This document shows, one piece after another, positions 23,101-35,499 of a stretch of DNA of 64,000 bases. How positions within the stretch are numbered: the stretch's first letter is position 1; every line of letters begins with the position of its first letter. Under the pieces are notes generated by a model. It was given only the letters and a program-made list of their open reading frames with translations, did not search any database and was not told the DNA's origin. The stretch covers positions 2,170,001 through 2,234,000 of the forward strand of contig NC_079243.1 in NCBI RefSeq assembly GCF_028009165.1. Reading direction: 5' to 3'. The stretch is from Akanthomyces muscarius. Lineage: Eukaryota > Ascomycota > Sordariomycetes > Hypocreales > Cordycipitaceae. The position numbers and the translations under genes were made by a program.

Positions 23101-25037
23101 CCAGCCCAGGACGGCCCTTTTACATGACTAGAGGCCGGCACACACACGTTTAGATGGGGAATTGGCTTGCACGAGTACTTTTGTAAATTGCATTACTCGC
23201 TTGAGTCGGCCGAGGAAAAGAAAAACAATTGGCTCTGACTTACCTGGCCGTATCCCGTTGAATAAAAGCCCAGCCATGTCCCAGTTGGTCAAGTGTTGAC
23301 CTGACCCGGACCTGGTGAAATTAAGACGCCCCCGCCTGGCCACTTATTTCAAATCCCCATTGAGAACAAGCCTCGCGTCTCAGCTAGAGAGGCATATTGA
23401 TGTTATCGTCTGCTCTGCTTTTTATTCAATATATTTGGCTTTTGTTCTGCCTTGGCCTCTTGCAGGTACCACTGCTTACCAGCACAACGGACAAACGCTG
23501 TCCGCCAGCTGCCAATTGCCAACTGCCAGTGCCAGCCAGCTGCCAGCTGCAAATGCGCCGGTGTATACCTCCCAAGTACACCTGCCTCCACCAGCAACAC
23601 ACCCATTCTCAAGTCACGCGCCAGTACTGTCAAGTCCAATTACTAAAACAGCACCACTTCAGACTTTGCCCTTCTTCTTTGGCCACTTGCTCCTCGCTAT
23701 CCAGCTTCTCCAGCGAGCCCAATCTTTGCTTCTTTCTCATCTCGGCCATTTGAATAGCCCACTCGCCTGCCAGGAGTCAACCCGTGCGCCTTGATTCACA
23801 AGGGTGGCTTTGTTTCATTCCGTCGCCCTCCAGCAGCCAAACGGTGCCTCATCCGGGTCCGTTGTCAAACACGCATCACACTATTCCCAAGCCGCACCGC
23901 CGCCCAACAGCCGACTCACACCAGCCCGATATACCCAACACCAAAAGAGGAACACAAAAAGGCTCGATACCTGCTACACCTTGTTCTCCGTCCAATTCCG
24001 GCACCATCGACGACACCTTGTTCCCTCCCGTTCAGAAGCCACCCCCCTTTCACCCCACCACGCTACTGCTTCTTCGAGCAAGCTCCCAGCCAGAGCTCCA
24101 GCTTAGGTCCAGCTACCTGGCTCGACCATTCAAACACACATTATCAGACCAATCCTAGTGCTTGACCATTCTATTTAGCCAACATACTTTGCTCGTTTGG
24201 TCCTCGCCAACTACCTGGGTACTCCGTTCCTGCTGGCCGCCGCTCCGACCCCAAAGACCGGGACTGCCTACGGCCCCCTGCCTGCCTGTGGGTTTTCTTT
24301 TTGCACCCTCGCTCGACTCGTCCGTCGGCCTGCTACGCCCGGCACGTCTCCTCAAAGGGAACAAGAGGAACAAAGAATACAAGAGACTAGCCGCCGCCTC
24401 GACGTCTTAAACTTCTTCAACCCACATCCAATCAGCCTCTAGCGTCGCGCTGACTACAATCCCTGGCCGCCAGCTTTGGCCACTACCACGTTTTTCTTAC
24501 CCACGCACAAAAACACCTTGCTGCCCGCCGCCCTGCTTAGCCATTGCATAAAGACGACAGGCTCCCTGCTTGCAACTGCGGCTCAATCGCCTCTGAACGG
24601 ACAAGCGAAAATACTCTTGCCCGAAAGATCCGCTGGCAAATTTGCATCATTTCCGGCCGACCACTTCCACCACCACCACCACCCGCCACACCACACCACA
24701 CCACTATATCACACCCGCATCCGCGTCCTTCACACCGCCCCTCCAAAGTGACAGCTCTTGCAGCTAAGCACCTTTTTCTTTCTTTTGATTCAGATTTTTG
24801 GGCAGCTTGCACAGATCCCGGCGACACCCTTTTTTCGACCCGGATCCCCGTTCCGTCTCCGCCCTGCCAATCACGCCTTCTCGTCATATATTCAGCTTCG
24901 GTCGCCGCCACCAGCTACCCGATCTACACGCATCGTGCAGGTCATCGCTCATTCTCGGCTCCGTCGTCGCACGTTTCTTCATTCATTCTTCCACCGGCCA
25001 CCACTGCGCTCATAAATCATTTAAACTGATAATCACA
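20102..25037. other. Gene-poor 4.9 kb; distal part resembles a long RSR1 leader
   Basis: No gene could be supported. Small open frames are unrelated to known families and lack codon bias. The stretch includes a T21 run (22954-22974). From about 23400 onward there is C/T- and C/A-rich sequence with repeated CCACCAC, CAGCC and CTTCTT words, typical of fungal 5' leaders, reaching the RSR1 start. Confidence 0.5.
22954..22974. repeat. Poly(T) run of 21
   Basis: A homopolymer of 21 T sits in intergenic DNA. Read on the minus strand it is A21, which could be a microsatellite or the tail scar of a retroposed copy. No target duplication or coding relic was seen next to it. Confidence 0.7.
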
Positions 25038-26077
25038 ATGGGGCGATTCAATCACTCCACAAAGTATGCTGCACAGACTCAATTGGTTCATCATCCCACT
25101 CAATTGGAAACGCTGGCTAATTTTTGGCAGCCGGGAGCTCCATGTTGTGGTCCTTGGAGCTGGTTCGTACAACCTCGCATCACATCCTCGATCGCATTGT
25201 GCACCCTCAACTGACAACCATTTCCAGGTGGTGTTGGAAAGAGCTGCTTGACTGGTATGAGAAATTAAACGAGCAGTGGCTGTGGACTATCCGCCTAACG
25301 TGCTCACAGCCCAATTTGTACACAATGAATGGATCGAGAGCTATGATCCGACCATTGAGGATTCTTATCGCACGCAAATACAAGTCGATGTATGTGGCCT
25401 GCCGACCTTTTTCCTTTCCTAGCTAACTCTGTCAGGGCCGCCAAGTCGTCTTGGAGATGTGAGGACGCTCATGACGTCAAAATGCTACTATCACTGACCT
25501 GGATTAGTCTGGATACTGCTGGGACCGAGCAGTTTGGTACGCAGCTTTTCATCCTCTCAGCACCCTCTAGAGGTACTAACACATGACCAGTTGCTATGCG
25601 AGACTTGTACATGAAGACCGGCCAGGGATTCTTGCTCGTCTTTAGCATCACATCGCCATCGTCACTGAGCGAACTTGCCGGTCTGCGCGAAGAAATAATC
25701 CGTATCAAAGATGACGAAAATATTCCCATGGTCATTGTCGGAAATAAAGCAGATCTGGAAGACAGCCGCGCAGTTCCTCGTGCCAAGGGATTCTCGATAT
25801 CGCAACGTTGGGGCGCGCCTTACTATGAAGCGAGCGCCAGGACTCGCAGTAAGTACTGGCATATTCTCTTGGTTGAAGCGACTGCTGACATCCATTAGCC
25901 AATGTTGATGAAGTTTTTATTGACCTATCTCGACAAATGCTGCGCAAAGACGACGATTATTCGGCTCCGGGTGACGCAGAGGAAGGATTCAAATTTGACT
26001 CGGCCAAGGGTGGACACAAACGACGCCACAGACTGCGCTTCCGCGAGAATGGGCAGCCGCGCTGTGTGATTCTTTGA
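25038..26077 (+). CDS. RSR1: RSR1/BUD1 (Krev-1-like) Ras-family GTPase
   Basis: This is a small GTPase of the Rap/Rsr1 branch that marks growth sites and recruits the Cdc42 polarity module. The eight exons are 25038-25063, 25131-25162, 25228-25254, 25310-25389, 25436-25458, 25508-25536, 25591-25848 and 25899-26077, giving 217 residues. All junctions keep frame and rebuild the canonical protein: G1 GAGGVGKS, effector loop DPTIEDSY, G3 DTAGTEQF, G4 NKAD, G5 SAR. The C-terminus has a basic stretch ([13 protein letters not shown]) and CVIL, a CAAX box ending in Leu, so geranylgeranylation at the plasma membrane is expected. Exon 1 (MGRFNHSTN) is inferred from a GTATGC donor and a GCTAAT...GGCAG acceptor. 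An unspliced start at 25066 would instead give a longer N-terminus. Confidence 0.93.
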
Positions 26078-29000
26078 GGGACGCGATTTTATTGGCATCA
26101 TTACAAATGAGGATCACCGGTGTCTGAGAGAGACACCATGTGCAGTGCTCATGCCTTGCATGATTCGAGGAGCAGGCTTCTTGCTGTCATTACAATCATC
26201 TACCAGACATCATATGCTTTCTAAGGACTAGCACTGGGCGATGTTGCTCACTTTTGGAAATGCTTACCGAGACGGTAGCGCGAAAGGGCGAGGAAATTCG
26301 GAGCATGTGATAATGGGTATTCAAATGATGCAGTGTGGGACGGACCATCAAAAGGACATGGGTGGCGTACGGGCGTTGAAATATACCTAAAGCTTTTGTT
26401 TTGTCTTGGGAGTCTTTTGGATTGGGTTCGTTTCTTATATACCATGTGTTGCTCAAGATCAGAGCACCGTCATTGAAAACTCCTTTTCTTCTTCTCGTCT
26501 TTTCAGGATCACGCAAAGTATCGCATAATAGGCCCTGCTCCTGCTCCTGTGTCGGGAGTGCCCTATGCAATATCATACCATTTGGCAGGTACTCTAACAC
26601 CAAGCTCATTCTCATCCCATCCACGCCGCATGCTCGGTTTGTACTGCAGCTTACCTGCAGCTTCTGGGTGAGTCAAAAGTGTACTGGGCCTACAGAAAGC
26701 GAGCATGCTGGGCATTTGGGCTGCCACGTGGCTTGCTTTCACCAACGAATCCGACAGAGAACTGGCCGCGAAGAGAAGGGTGCGTGAGAGGCGTGCGTGG
26801 ATGCGCAAGGATTGGAGAAGAAAGAGTGCGCCAGGTACAGGCATTAGTGTCGGGGAAGGGTGCGGAACATGGACAGCAAAAGACGAGGCTCTGCGCAATG
26901 GGCTTGCAGTGCAGCTGAGGAGGGGGTTTGCAAGGGTGGTGCGGCTTATGCGTGTGCGGCATCATCGCGCAGGGCTGTCAGACAATACGACGGATGGTGT
27001 GAATGGACCGGATACAGTACAAGGCCCCCATGCGCGTGGGCTATTCATGTTACTTTTACGATTGCAAAGTGGACAAAGAGAGAGGCACGGAACGTGTCGT
27101 CGCAGATGGACGTGCAGCATGCCGAGGTAGTCGCGAGATGCCCAAGGTTGGGCTATGAAAGAGCAAAAGAGCAATGCTCCATTGTATAGAACTCAACGCG
27201 AAAGGATGATTACGTTGTAAACCGTTTTGTACGGCTACAAGCGAGTGGTAGCCCTTCCTTTGATCAGACTATTGACTGCGCAGGAGAGCCATGCGCAAAA
27301 CAATGTTTGATGCGATATTTGACTCGATTTATGTAGACCACATGTCTTGGGTATTTTCATTGGTAGGAAACCCCTCTTCAAAGCTATCAACTGTTATAGG
27401 CGACCACGCATTAAAAGTAGGCAGGTAGGTAGTAGGTGGAAGCTCGTCGTTGAAATGCCATGCAGACGTTGCACAGCCCTGCGGCGGCAACGACCCTCTC
27501 GCACCTGGTGTTTCTTCTCCTCTACAAAGGGGCCCAGTGTTCCAAATACGCATCAACCGTGCTCTCTCCCTCGTTCAAATGGCGAGCTCACTTATCTGCA
27601 ACAAACGAGAGATGAAGCCACGGAACGGGCGAAGTCTCCATAGCCACCCACCAGGAAATAAAATCACATCCTCCATCCGCCCGCGCCGGGAAATGCCTAC
27701 ACCGCGGGCGGGGATTCTCCAGACTCCGCCGCCGAAGGTCAGCCGTCCTCCACCGGAGGTGTGTGAGCTCGGTGTGAGAGTGCAGGATAGTTGGGTGGTG
27801 ATTCGTGGTCGTTTCATAAACTGCCGGCATGGTGGTGGGCCTCTGGGGCCTGCTTTTATGCATGAATGGGCTCGGAACCATGCGGCTGGGTTGCAAGGGG
27901 GTGTAAGCGGGAGCAAGAGCTGAGAAAGCGACGAAAAAAGAATGCACATGCTGACAATGAGCCAGATTTTGGATTACTGTCGCAGGCCAGAGTTTGAAGA
28001 ATACCGGTGAGAGACGTTTCAACGCCGAGGCGGATACTGAGAAGAGCTGACGTAGAATGTACACCACAGGCAGACGGGGGGAGCGAATGCGCTACTAGGA
28101 GAGCTGCCAACGCTGCAGGAAAAGGGCACAAATCGACAATGACCGCATCAGGCAACATGGCCGACGAGAATCATATCGAAAGGGACAGTGAAACCCTTGG
28201 CCGTGGTGATGCAGCAGTTTGTGTGGCATTAGACGAGCTGGGGTAAGCTGTGACCACCATGATCGATGAGGACGGCCTGAATACACGTGCCATGGTGCAT
28301 CAATACATGCTACCGCTGTCTACACGCAATCGAGGTTCGATACACAGCGCGCTTATTTTCAAGACGGGTGGTGACAGGGCGACAGGGTGACAGGGCGACA
28401 GCGAGGAGAATCCAGGCGCAATGTGGCTGCAGCATACAGGTTTGTAGCCCATCTCGAAATGATGGGACTATTGGCTGGAGCATGTCATTGCAACTGTTGG
28501 CGACTTTTCGCACATCAGGGCTCGTATCGGGACGTCGTTCCGTGGACGGAGGTCGAGGTCTGTCTTGGAGCCGACAGCGGCGGGCTGTTTGCGGCAGGCA
28601 GGAAGGCAGGCAACCGAAAACACCACGGGCAGAGGCCATCCGCCCACGGCATGCACACATCACAAACACACTCCCGCCAGCTGCACTGCGCTGCCTGCGT
28701 TAGCGGATCGATCCTCCCCCACATGCGTGCAGGAGAAGCAGCCGGCCGTGAAATGATGACGCTAGGTTGCTTTCATTCTCATTACCCACTCTGGCGGGCT
28801 ACGGGGAACCGCGGCAAGAGGCAAGGCGAACGCGTCCTGGGTAATTAAAGCGCGTTATTTGGGGGGGGGACGGGGGGCAAGCACACTTGACCACTACTGG
28901 TAGGACTGGTAGCAACTGGGTGCCGATACAATGTTGCTGTCAGGGACCGACAAGCGGGAGAGGGGGCAAGACAGAATACCGGGCCTCTGGAAGCTCACGG

Positions 29001-29470
29001 GAACAGCGGCAACAGAGGCAACAAGACATGCAGGGAGAGAGAAAAGCGCGGGGACAGTGTCGCACTCGGCAAAGAGGGAGACGGATGGTTTGCGACTGCG
29101 ACAAGGACGAGCCAGCACAAACAGCAACGGCAACATGGCGGCACCAGTACACACAAGAACGAGTTGGGGGCACCCGCGACGAGTGCCGCGACGAGTGCAC
29201 GCTGGACAAGAAAAGACGTCGACCGACAATGGCGCTCAAGGTTTCGAGAGAAAGGGACGCCATTTTCAGCAGGCAAAAAAGAAGAAAACAGCGGGCCGAG
29301 AGCGTCACAAGGCCTGCCGCAATTTACTGCCCCTCGACTTTGACTTTTTCACCGGCCGATGCGCTCGGCTCATGATTGGTCGGATTAGACAAAACATGGC
29401 CTTTGATGCGCATACCCTTCAAGCCAAGTTGGGTCTCTTCTCTTGGGCTACTGATAGGCGCACGCCCCTT

Positions 29471-29494
29471 ACCTACCTGTACTGGTAGGTAGGT
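29471..29494. repeat. AGGTAGGT inverted repeat (hairpin)
   Basis: ACCTACC and GGTAGGT face each other across a short central spacer, forming a near-perfect palindrome of about 20-24 bp. The same half-site recurs elsewhere in the window. Confidence 0.75.
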
Positions 29495-30777
29495 GCCCGC
29501 CTACTCGTACTGGTGTTTTCGCTCGAGGCTGGCGACGGGATCAGTCAAGTCTCGTTGGTGTCTGATGGAAAATGGCAGCATCAAGTCATGTTTACGTGGC
29601 GCGAATGTGTGACTCCAGTCGGCGCTGAAGAATTACCGACGACCAAGAGCCAGAATAGTAGGTATGGTATTCGTGTGCCGCCAGAGAGCTTTCACAGGGC
29701 TTACGGCGCCCAAATATGGCCTGCGAATACAACCAGCCTGGATCTTACTATTCTACTCTACCGTTGGCGGCGACAACGAATAAACAGCACCTGGATGGGC
29801 TTTATTAGCGAGACAGCGCGCACAGCCTACGACCAGACGAAATTGTCGCATAGTATCACGGAAGCATGATTGGCTCGATTTCATGTCCTAGCATAACTCT
29901 GTTGGCGGCTCAGCTTCGAGACAGACAGGCAGACAGGCCGAGGCATTACCTGGTGTGACTCACAGCGCGATGGCAACAAAAACAGGATGATGGCCTTTTG
30001 CGTAGGGCAAGCCCTGGCGCAAGTCATGACGCGATGATTATGACCCTCACAAAGCTGCAATGAGAGCATGGCTTTCCTGGTAATGTCTTCAGCCAGGGCC
30101 TGCTGTCGAGGAGGGTCGCCGATTGTGATGAATGGGCCATGCGATCGAGGACCGCCCAGGTTCCGCAAGCGATAGCCATGGCCGGCCCATATGGGAATCG
30201 CAGAAACACGAGGGCAGAGATGGGCCTGGTCCTTTCTTGTCTCGCCCGCCCGGGCCATTTACGAGGACGACGCCCCTGGACTAGCGAGTTGCTTCTGGTG
30301 GGTGGTGGCGGAGGACGAGAAGCAAAGTGGACACATTCTGGCACACACCCTGCCGCTAGCAGAGCAGGTTCCAGTCCCGGTCAGGACAAGCTTCGAGTGG
30401 TGTGCCCCATCGGCTGTTGTCTGCGAACGAGTAGGAGCGCAGACAGCGATGCAAAGGGCAAGAAAAAGATGTGGAGGGTCGACGAGATGGTGTGGTGCCG
30501 TGGTGGCGCATGTGTCGAGCATCTGCTACCAGTAACTCCCCGGGACCACGGAGGAGGACGGGCTAGAGGGGAGGGATGAGCAGGGCCGCATACATCCGCC
30601 ACCTGGTGGCAGAGGCACTTGAGAAGAAAGCAGAGGGAATCCAGCGGTGCCTGCTGAGTAGGTAGTTGCCTACATGGGTACAGTACATCCGTGTACGGAT
30701 AGAGGACGGAGTATTCGTCCGTAGTTTTTGAGTGGCGGCAGCCTTGCTATGCGGCCTGGTATTTGCTGGTAAAATAG

Positions 30778-30837
30778 GTACCTACCTGCCTACAACCCAC
30801 TGTACCTACCTGCCTACAACCCACTGTACCTACCTGT
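30778..30837. repeat. 24-bp tandem repeat, 2.5 copies
   Basis: Two identical 24-bp units (30778-30801 and 30802-30825) are followed by the first 11-12 bases of a third. Each unit starts GTACCTACCTG, so the array is built from the dispersed TACCTACCT word. Confidence 0.9.
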
Positions 30838-31987
30838 GCACCTAGTTTACTGAGTACCTAGGCGTGGCAAGCAGGGTAGTTGGTCAGGTACTCGATGGCC
30901 ACCGCGCCCCCTCCCCTCCCTCTCCCCCCAGGGCCATCACTGACTGACCAGACTAAAGCAGACACAAGGTACACACCCACACCCGCATGGGGCCACCCAA
31001 GTCCAAGTACCCGCAGTCCGCCGTCTCCGTCCGCCGCCGCCTGCACTGGCCCGCTCGCTCGCTCTTGGCTTTGGCTCGCTCGCCATGCTAACTTGCTGCT
31101 ACCTTATTAGCTACTAGGTACCTACCTACCTTGCCTAGGTATGCTGCTACGCACTAAAAGTACTGATCCGTCAAGCAGCCACTGTGCCACTCCTGCAGCC
31201 CGCCCAGGCCTCGCTCGCCCTGCCACTCCCTGCCTGCTGCTCTGTGGCGGCGCCGCGCCTCTTTTGCTCTTCCCATCTGCCGCCATTCTTCTGCCTCCTC
31301 CATCATCAAACTCTCCTCGGCCGAACCGTCCTACTATTTTGATTATTATTTTTTCCTAGTCACATTTCTCGCATCACACGCCGCATTATTTATTCTTCTC
31401 CTCCTTCGCATCAGCCTCTCCCCTCTCGCGACGCTGACATCTGAACCTGCCGATCGCACCCTATCCCTTGCCCGACCGTGCATCCTCTCACGCAAGTCGC
31501 GACGGCCTGCATCACCGCAAAAGACGCGATTTTTCCCACCATCGACATATTTCTTGACAATATCGCTCGTCCCCACCGTGATTCTCGGCCAAACAAGTCG
31601 CGCCATCACTAGCATCTTAGCATAACCGCGCGCGACACACAAACGACGCCCGGCTCGTCTCGTCCTCGCGATCCCGTTTGCTAGTCGCAACTACACTACC
31701 GCCTCGCCGAGTCCGCGCAGCGACTATCGCGTCCTCGAATCAGTCCTCCCGTGGTCTCGCGCCATCGACAAACCCCGCGGGTTTATTGCGCTGCCGTAGC
31801 GACACCCTCTACGACGCCACCGCCTCGCGATTTTTCTCTCGCCATTGGCGACTGCGCTTCTGCGATCGGGCGACGACCCTGCGCTAGCGCGACTGCACTC
31901 TACCGATTTGCGACTGCATATACCGTCGCATTCCTGTTCCACAGCGTCATCCCTGCCACGCGAGCAGACCCTTCTCCATCCAACCGT

Positions 31988-32011
31988 ATGCACCTAACCT
32001 TCGGGCGATGA
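31988..32011 (+). promoter_or_regulatory. uORF whose stop overlaps the WHI3 start codon
   Basis: An ATG at 31988 opens a seven-codon uORF (MHLTFGR) that ends in TGA at 32009-32011. The main ATG is 32008-32010, so stop and start share the sequence ATGA. If the leader includes 31988, ribosomes would need to scan past or reinitiate to make WHI3. Confidence 0.6.
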
Positions 32012-33756
32012 ACAACAACGACCGCAAATTGTCGCCCACTCAACCGCCGGTTGGTTCCGCTCCCGGCTCTGCAAAGTCCTCCCAGTCCGACCGCTCAAGT
32101 CCTCCTACGCCGTCCTCGGCCGCAGAGTCCGACTCCATGGCCATTACCGCCTTTCGCACCTCATCACACGCCTTCGGGCCGACCGCCTCGGGCCCATTAC
32201 CCGCTCCCTTCACCATGAACGGTCAAGCCATGGCCGTAGGCACACCCTTCTCCAGCTCTCCCGCACCATCCGTCATTCGCGTCCTGCTTCGCCGCCTGCC
32301 GCTCAGCTCCTCCGAGGAAACCATTCGACTCATGCTGGTCTGGTCGAAAGAACTCACTGACATCGAGCTGCTCTCTCCCGAAAAGTCCGAAGACGAGGGA
32401 TTCCGCTCAGCTCTCCTACGCTTCAAGACGATGAATGGCGCCCTCCAAGCCAAGACTATGCTTGACGGCAACCCCAACATCTCCAACGATGCCGAAATGA
32501 TTGTTGAGATCCTCAGCCCCAGCGGCGTCAACGCTCCCCGACACAACGAAGGTGCCCAGTCCGGAGCCAACGGCCACATTGCCACATCTGCGGCCCCCGG
32601 TGGTCCGTCGATCCGCCATCAGCCTCAATTTACGGCTCCCTTTCATCCCCGCGACAAGCCGTCTCCCTCCCGCATGTTCGCTGGTCACGAGTTTCGCTCC
32701 AGCGACAGCGAGTTGCATTACCACCAGCACATCTTCTCGCAGCAATCGCCCATCGGAAACCACCTCAACCATGCCTCGGATCGGAACCACATCTCGAGCA
32801 AGTCTCTCATTACCGGCGACTACAACGATGACGACGACACGAGCAATCTCTTGAAGGACCCGGTTGCCTATGCTGAGAACAACCCTCCGCAGAGCAGCTC
32901 TTTTGGCCGACGCGCTACCGCGCCGCAGATCCCCGTCAATCTCATGGCCAACCTGACGCTCAACACCAACAGTCCCCCGGGCCCTTCCTCGCTGCCGCAG
33001 CACATCAACTCGCTTTCGCCCGTCGGCAACGCCCCCAACATGAGCTTCACCCCCCCTGCTGGTCAGCATTATTCACGTCACAATTTCCCCCCGGTGAACC
33101 CTGCCGACCAGAATCCGCCGTGCAACACCCTGTATGTCGGCAACTTGCCCATCGATACGTCCGAGGAGGAGCTCAAGGCCATGTTCTCCAAGCAGCGCGG
33201 CTATAAGCGTCTTTGCTTCCGCACCAAGCAGAATGGCCCCATGTGCTTTGTCGAGTTTGAAGACATTTCTTTCGCCACCAAGGCGCTCCACGAGCTGTAC
33301 GGCCTTCTACTGCACAACAGTACCAAGGGTGGAATTCGTCTGAGCTTCTCCAAGAATCCACTTGGAGTCCGCTCCGGCCAGGTCCCGACCCAGTCTCCGT
33401 CTATGCAGATGCCTCATGCCAACGGCATCGTCAACGGACCCGCCAATGGCTTCAGCGCCAACGGACCACCCCCTGGTCTATCTGCACCTCCTGGTCTGGG
33501 GAGCGGACGCTCCAGCTTCAATGCCAACGGCGGAGGCAGCAGCCAGCGACAGCAATTTGGCTACCCTGGCTTTCCCTCGGCCAGTAACAACCCTTGGAAT
33601 ACACCCTCCCCCAACAACGGTGCTGCACCGGGCCACAATCACAACAACCACAACGGCCACAACAACCATAATGGTCACAATGTTCACAGCGGTCACAATG
33701 GATACAATGGCCACAACGGCCACAACAGTAACTTTGCACCCCGCAACACACGTTAG
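32008..33756 (+). CDS. WHI3: WHI3-like RNA-binding protein
   Basis: This is an RRM protein of the Whi3 type, which binds mRNAs (cyclins, polarity factors) and controls cell cycle and morphogenesis through condensates. The single exon encodes 582 residues. A degenerate RRM-like segment lies around residues 88-165 ([20 protein letters not shown]). The canonical RRM at about 372-455 has RNP2 LYVGNLP and RNP1 GPMCFVEF, followed by [16 protein letters not shown]. The N-terminus is Ser/Pro-rich. The C-terminal tail is Gly/Asn-rich and ends in a tract of about ten His-Asn-(Gly) units (33637-33730). A short uORF overlaps the start codon. The gene is convergent with the Zn2Cys6 gene across 1.7 kb. Orthology to WHI3 is inferred from the RRM and overall layout. 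Confidence 0.85.
   Translation: MNNNDRKLSPTQPPVGSAPGSAKSSQSDRSSPPTPSSAAESDSMAITAFRTSSHAFGPTASGPLPAPFTMNGQAMAVGTPFSSSPAPSVIRVLLRRLPLSSSEETIRLMLVWSKELTDIELLSPEKSEDEGFRSALLRFKTMNGALQAKTMLDGNPNISNDAEMIVEILSPSGVNAPRHNEGAQSGANGHIATSAAPGGPSIRHQPQFTAPFHPRDKPSPSRMFAGHEFRSSDSELHYHQHIFSQQSPIGNHLNHASDRNHISSKSLITGDYNDDDDTSNLLKDPVAYAENNPPQSSSFGRRATAPQIPVNLMANLTLNTNSPPGPSSLPQHINSLSPVGNAPNMSFTPPAGQHYSRHNFPPVNPADQNPPCNTLYVGNLPIDTSEEELKAMFSKQRGYKRLCFRTKQNGPMCFVEFEDISFATKALHELYGLLLHNSTKGGIRLSFSKNPLGVRSGQVPTQSPSMQMPHANGIVNGPANGFSANGPPPGLSAPPGLGSGRSSFNANGGGSSQRQQFGYPGFPSASNNPWNTPSPNNGAAPGHNHNNHNGHNNHNGHNVHSGHNGYNGHNGHNSNFAPRNTR
33637..33730 (+). repeat. His-Asn-Gly coding repeat (CACAACGGC-like 9-mers)
   Basis: Tandem 6- to 9-bp units of the form CACAAYGGN encode [15 protein letters not shown] and similar in the WHI3 tail. 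This is a low-complexity, prion-like tract likely to vary in length. Confidence 0.85.
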
Positions 33757-35499
33757 CCCTGGGCCCTGCGGCACACAAGCTACTAACATCATGACCTGCA
33801 CACCTGTCATTCGAGCATATCAGCAATCACTTTTATCTCATTGGCATATTACTGGCCCGACCATACCCCAGCATTACGCGACCAGTATGAGAAATGATGC
33901 TACTTGTTTATCTCTTTTCGATTTCAGCTACGAGGGCGCATTATATGATGCTGCAACGCGTATTGGCATTTAGCGACACAATTACAAAACACCCAAAACT
34001 GGACCCTCAGTCCTACCAAAAAAAGATTTCATGCGCATGTTTATCGAATTATCGCTTGGTTTACTTTATTCCCTATACGAACGCCGGAGATTGAATATAT
34101 GCATCAACGCCACCTACGAGCCTCACCTTGCCGGTAGGGCTTATTTCAGGACAAGGCGAACGGACAGCAAGGAGCATGGGACGGTTCAGCACACAGTCGG
34201 CGCACATCTCTTGTTTTCGCACCGATCGGTGTCTTCTTTTTCTACCCATTCGGAGCACATGCGTACGAAAATGCACGGGCAATCAGAATGACAAGGTCAA
34301 AACCTGGCATGCAGAACCTGGGCGCATCTTGTCGCAGCCCTTTGGCCTTTTTTTCATTCCGCGACTGGTTTCGCACCCTTGGCTCGCTTGTCGGAGGTTT
34401 TCCTAGTTGCAAGGTCTGGACAAACAGGCGGGTAATCAAGATGACTGCCTCGGTTCAACATCTATACTTTGGTGGAAAACTCCCATGGCGAGTTTCTATA
34501 TATGGGATCCAGACAGTTTCTGTTTCCTTTTTTTGGGTTTCACGGATACACAAAAACAAAAACAAGAGCAATGCGGAACAAACTGCATTGAACAAGGGCT
34601 TCTTCTGGCACGCGCAATCCTGCCTTTCCCTTGACAAAATAAAACGAAAAAAACAACCGGTATTTGTGGCAACCTTTTTTTCTTCTTCAGCATTGGCCTT
34701 TATTTATATCGGATCGGCTTCAGGTGTTTTTGGAGGCCCGTCATTTCTAATTTTTGGAGCATTCTCAGGTCGTCAGGAACTTTTCGGGGCAGTGTATCGG
34801 GCACGGCGTTTTACCTCCCTTTTCGACTTGTTTTGTTTGGTTTTTTATTCTTTCGAAATCATTGCTCCGGAGCAAGAAACGGTCCAACTTTTTGCGTGTT
34901 GGGGATACGGTGTTGATTTTGATTGTTTTGTTCTAGTCTTGTTCCTCCCCCTTTTCTCGATATCGATTTATAATGGCCCTTCTTTTCCTTGCCTCCTTTT
35001 ACCCTTTTCTTCTTCTCCTTTCCAATACTTGATTCCCCCCTTGTATCCACCTGTGTGGTTGGTCGCGTGAACAGCGATCGTCTTGTTTTCAGCGAGGGCT
35101 TTTGTGTCCGAGATGAGGCATGAGCGAGGATTCTTTCTGGCGGCTGTGTGGTCGTTGGAGAGTCGTTTATATGTTTGCGTTGCTGTTATATCTGGTGCGT
35201 TGGCTTTTGTTCATTTTGCAATTGTTTGACAATAGTTGGGCATTTTTATTAATCGGCATGGAGCACTTAGCGCGGATTGGATTTGATTTTATTTATTTTG
35301 GTACAGCCTTTTTGAGTTGAATTGGAAATCGGGACCGTTTGGGTGGGTGGGTTGCTGCTATTTGGGGCGGTGCTTCTGATTCTTTCCCTTCTCTTTCTCT
35401 TTTCGCTAGTACAAGATACACAACTTTGCGGCCACTTGCCTGGGTACAAACATCTCTTGTGTTTAAATGTGACATGCTCGTCGTTTGAAAATTGCTGGC
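33757..35499. other. T-rich convergent region WHI3 / Zn2Cys6
   Basis: This 1.7 kb lies between two 3' ends. It is strongly T-rich on the plus strand (CTTTTT, TTTTTC runs), which explains a 260-codon open frame at 34288-35070 that has no family features. It probably contains long 3' UTRs. No supported gene was found. Confidence 0.5.

Larger units (their letters stand above)
26078..32007. other. Gene-poor 5.9 kb upstream of WHI3, with dispersed TACCTACCT repeats
   Basis: This is the longest gap in the window. No open frame shows family motifs or splice-connected coding exons. It contains repeated AGGTAGG/TACCTACC words (27416-27436, 29470-29494, 30778-30837, 31116-31140), short G runs (28860-28877) and, from about 31150, a CT-rich, ATG-poor stretch that is probably the WHI3 leader. 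A non-coding RNA cannot be excluded or shown. Confidence 0.5.

Noticed and set aside
28861..28877. G-quadruplex from G9/G6 runs
   Set aside because: Only two long runs are adjacent; four separate G tracts with short loops could be formed only by subdividing them, which is weak evidence.
34288..35070. 260-codon open frame 3' of WHI3
   Set aside because: The region is T-rich, which disfavours stops on that strand. The predicted Phe/Ser/Leu-rich protein lacks family features and coding bias.
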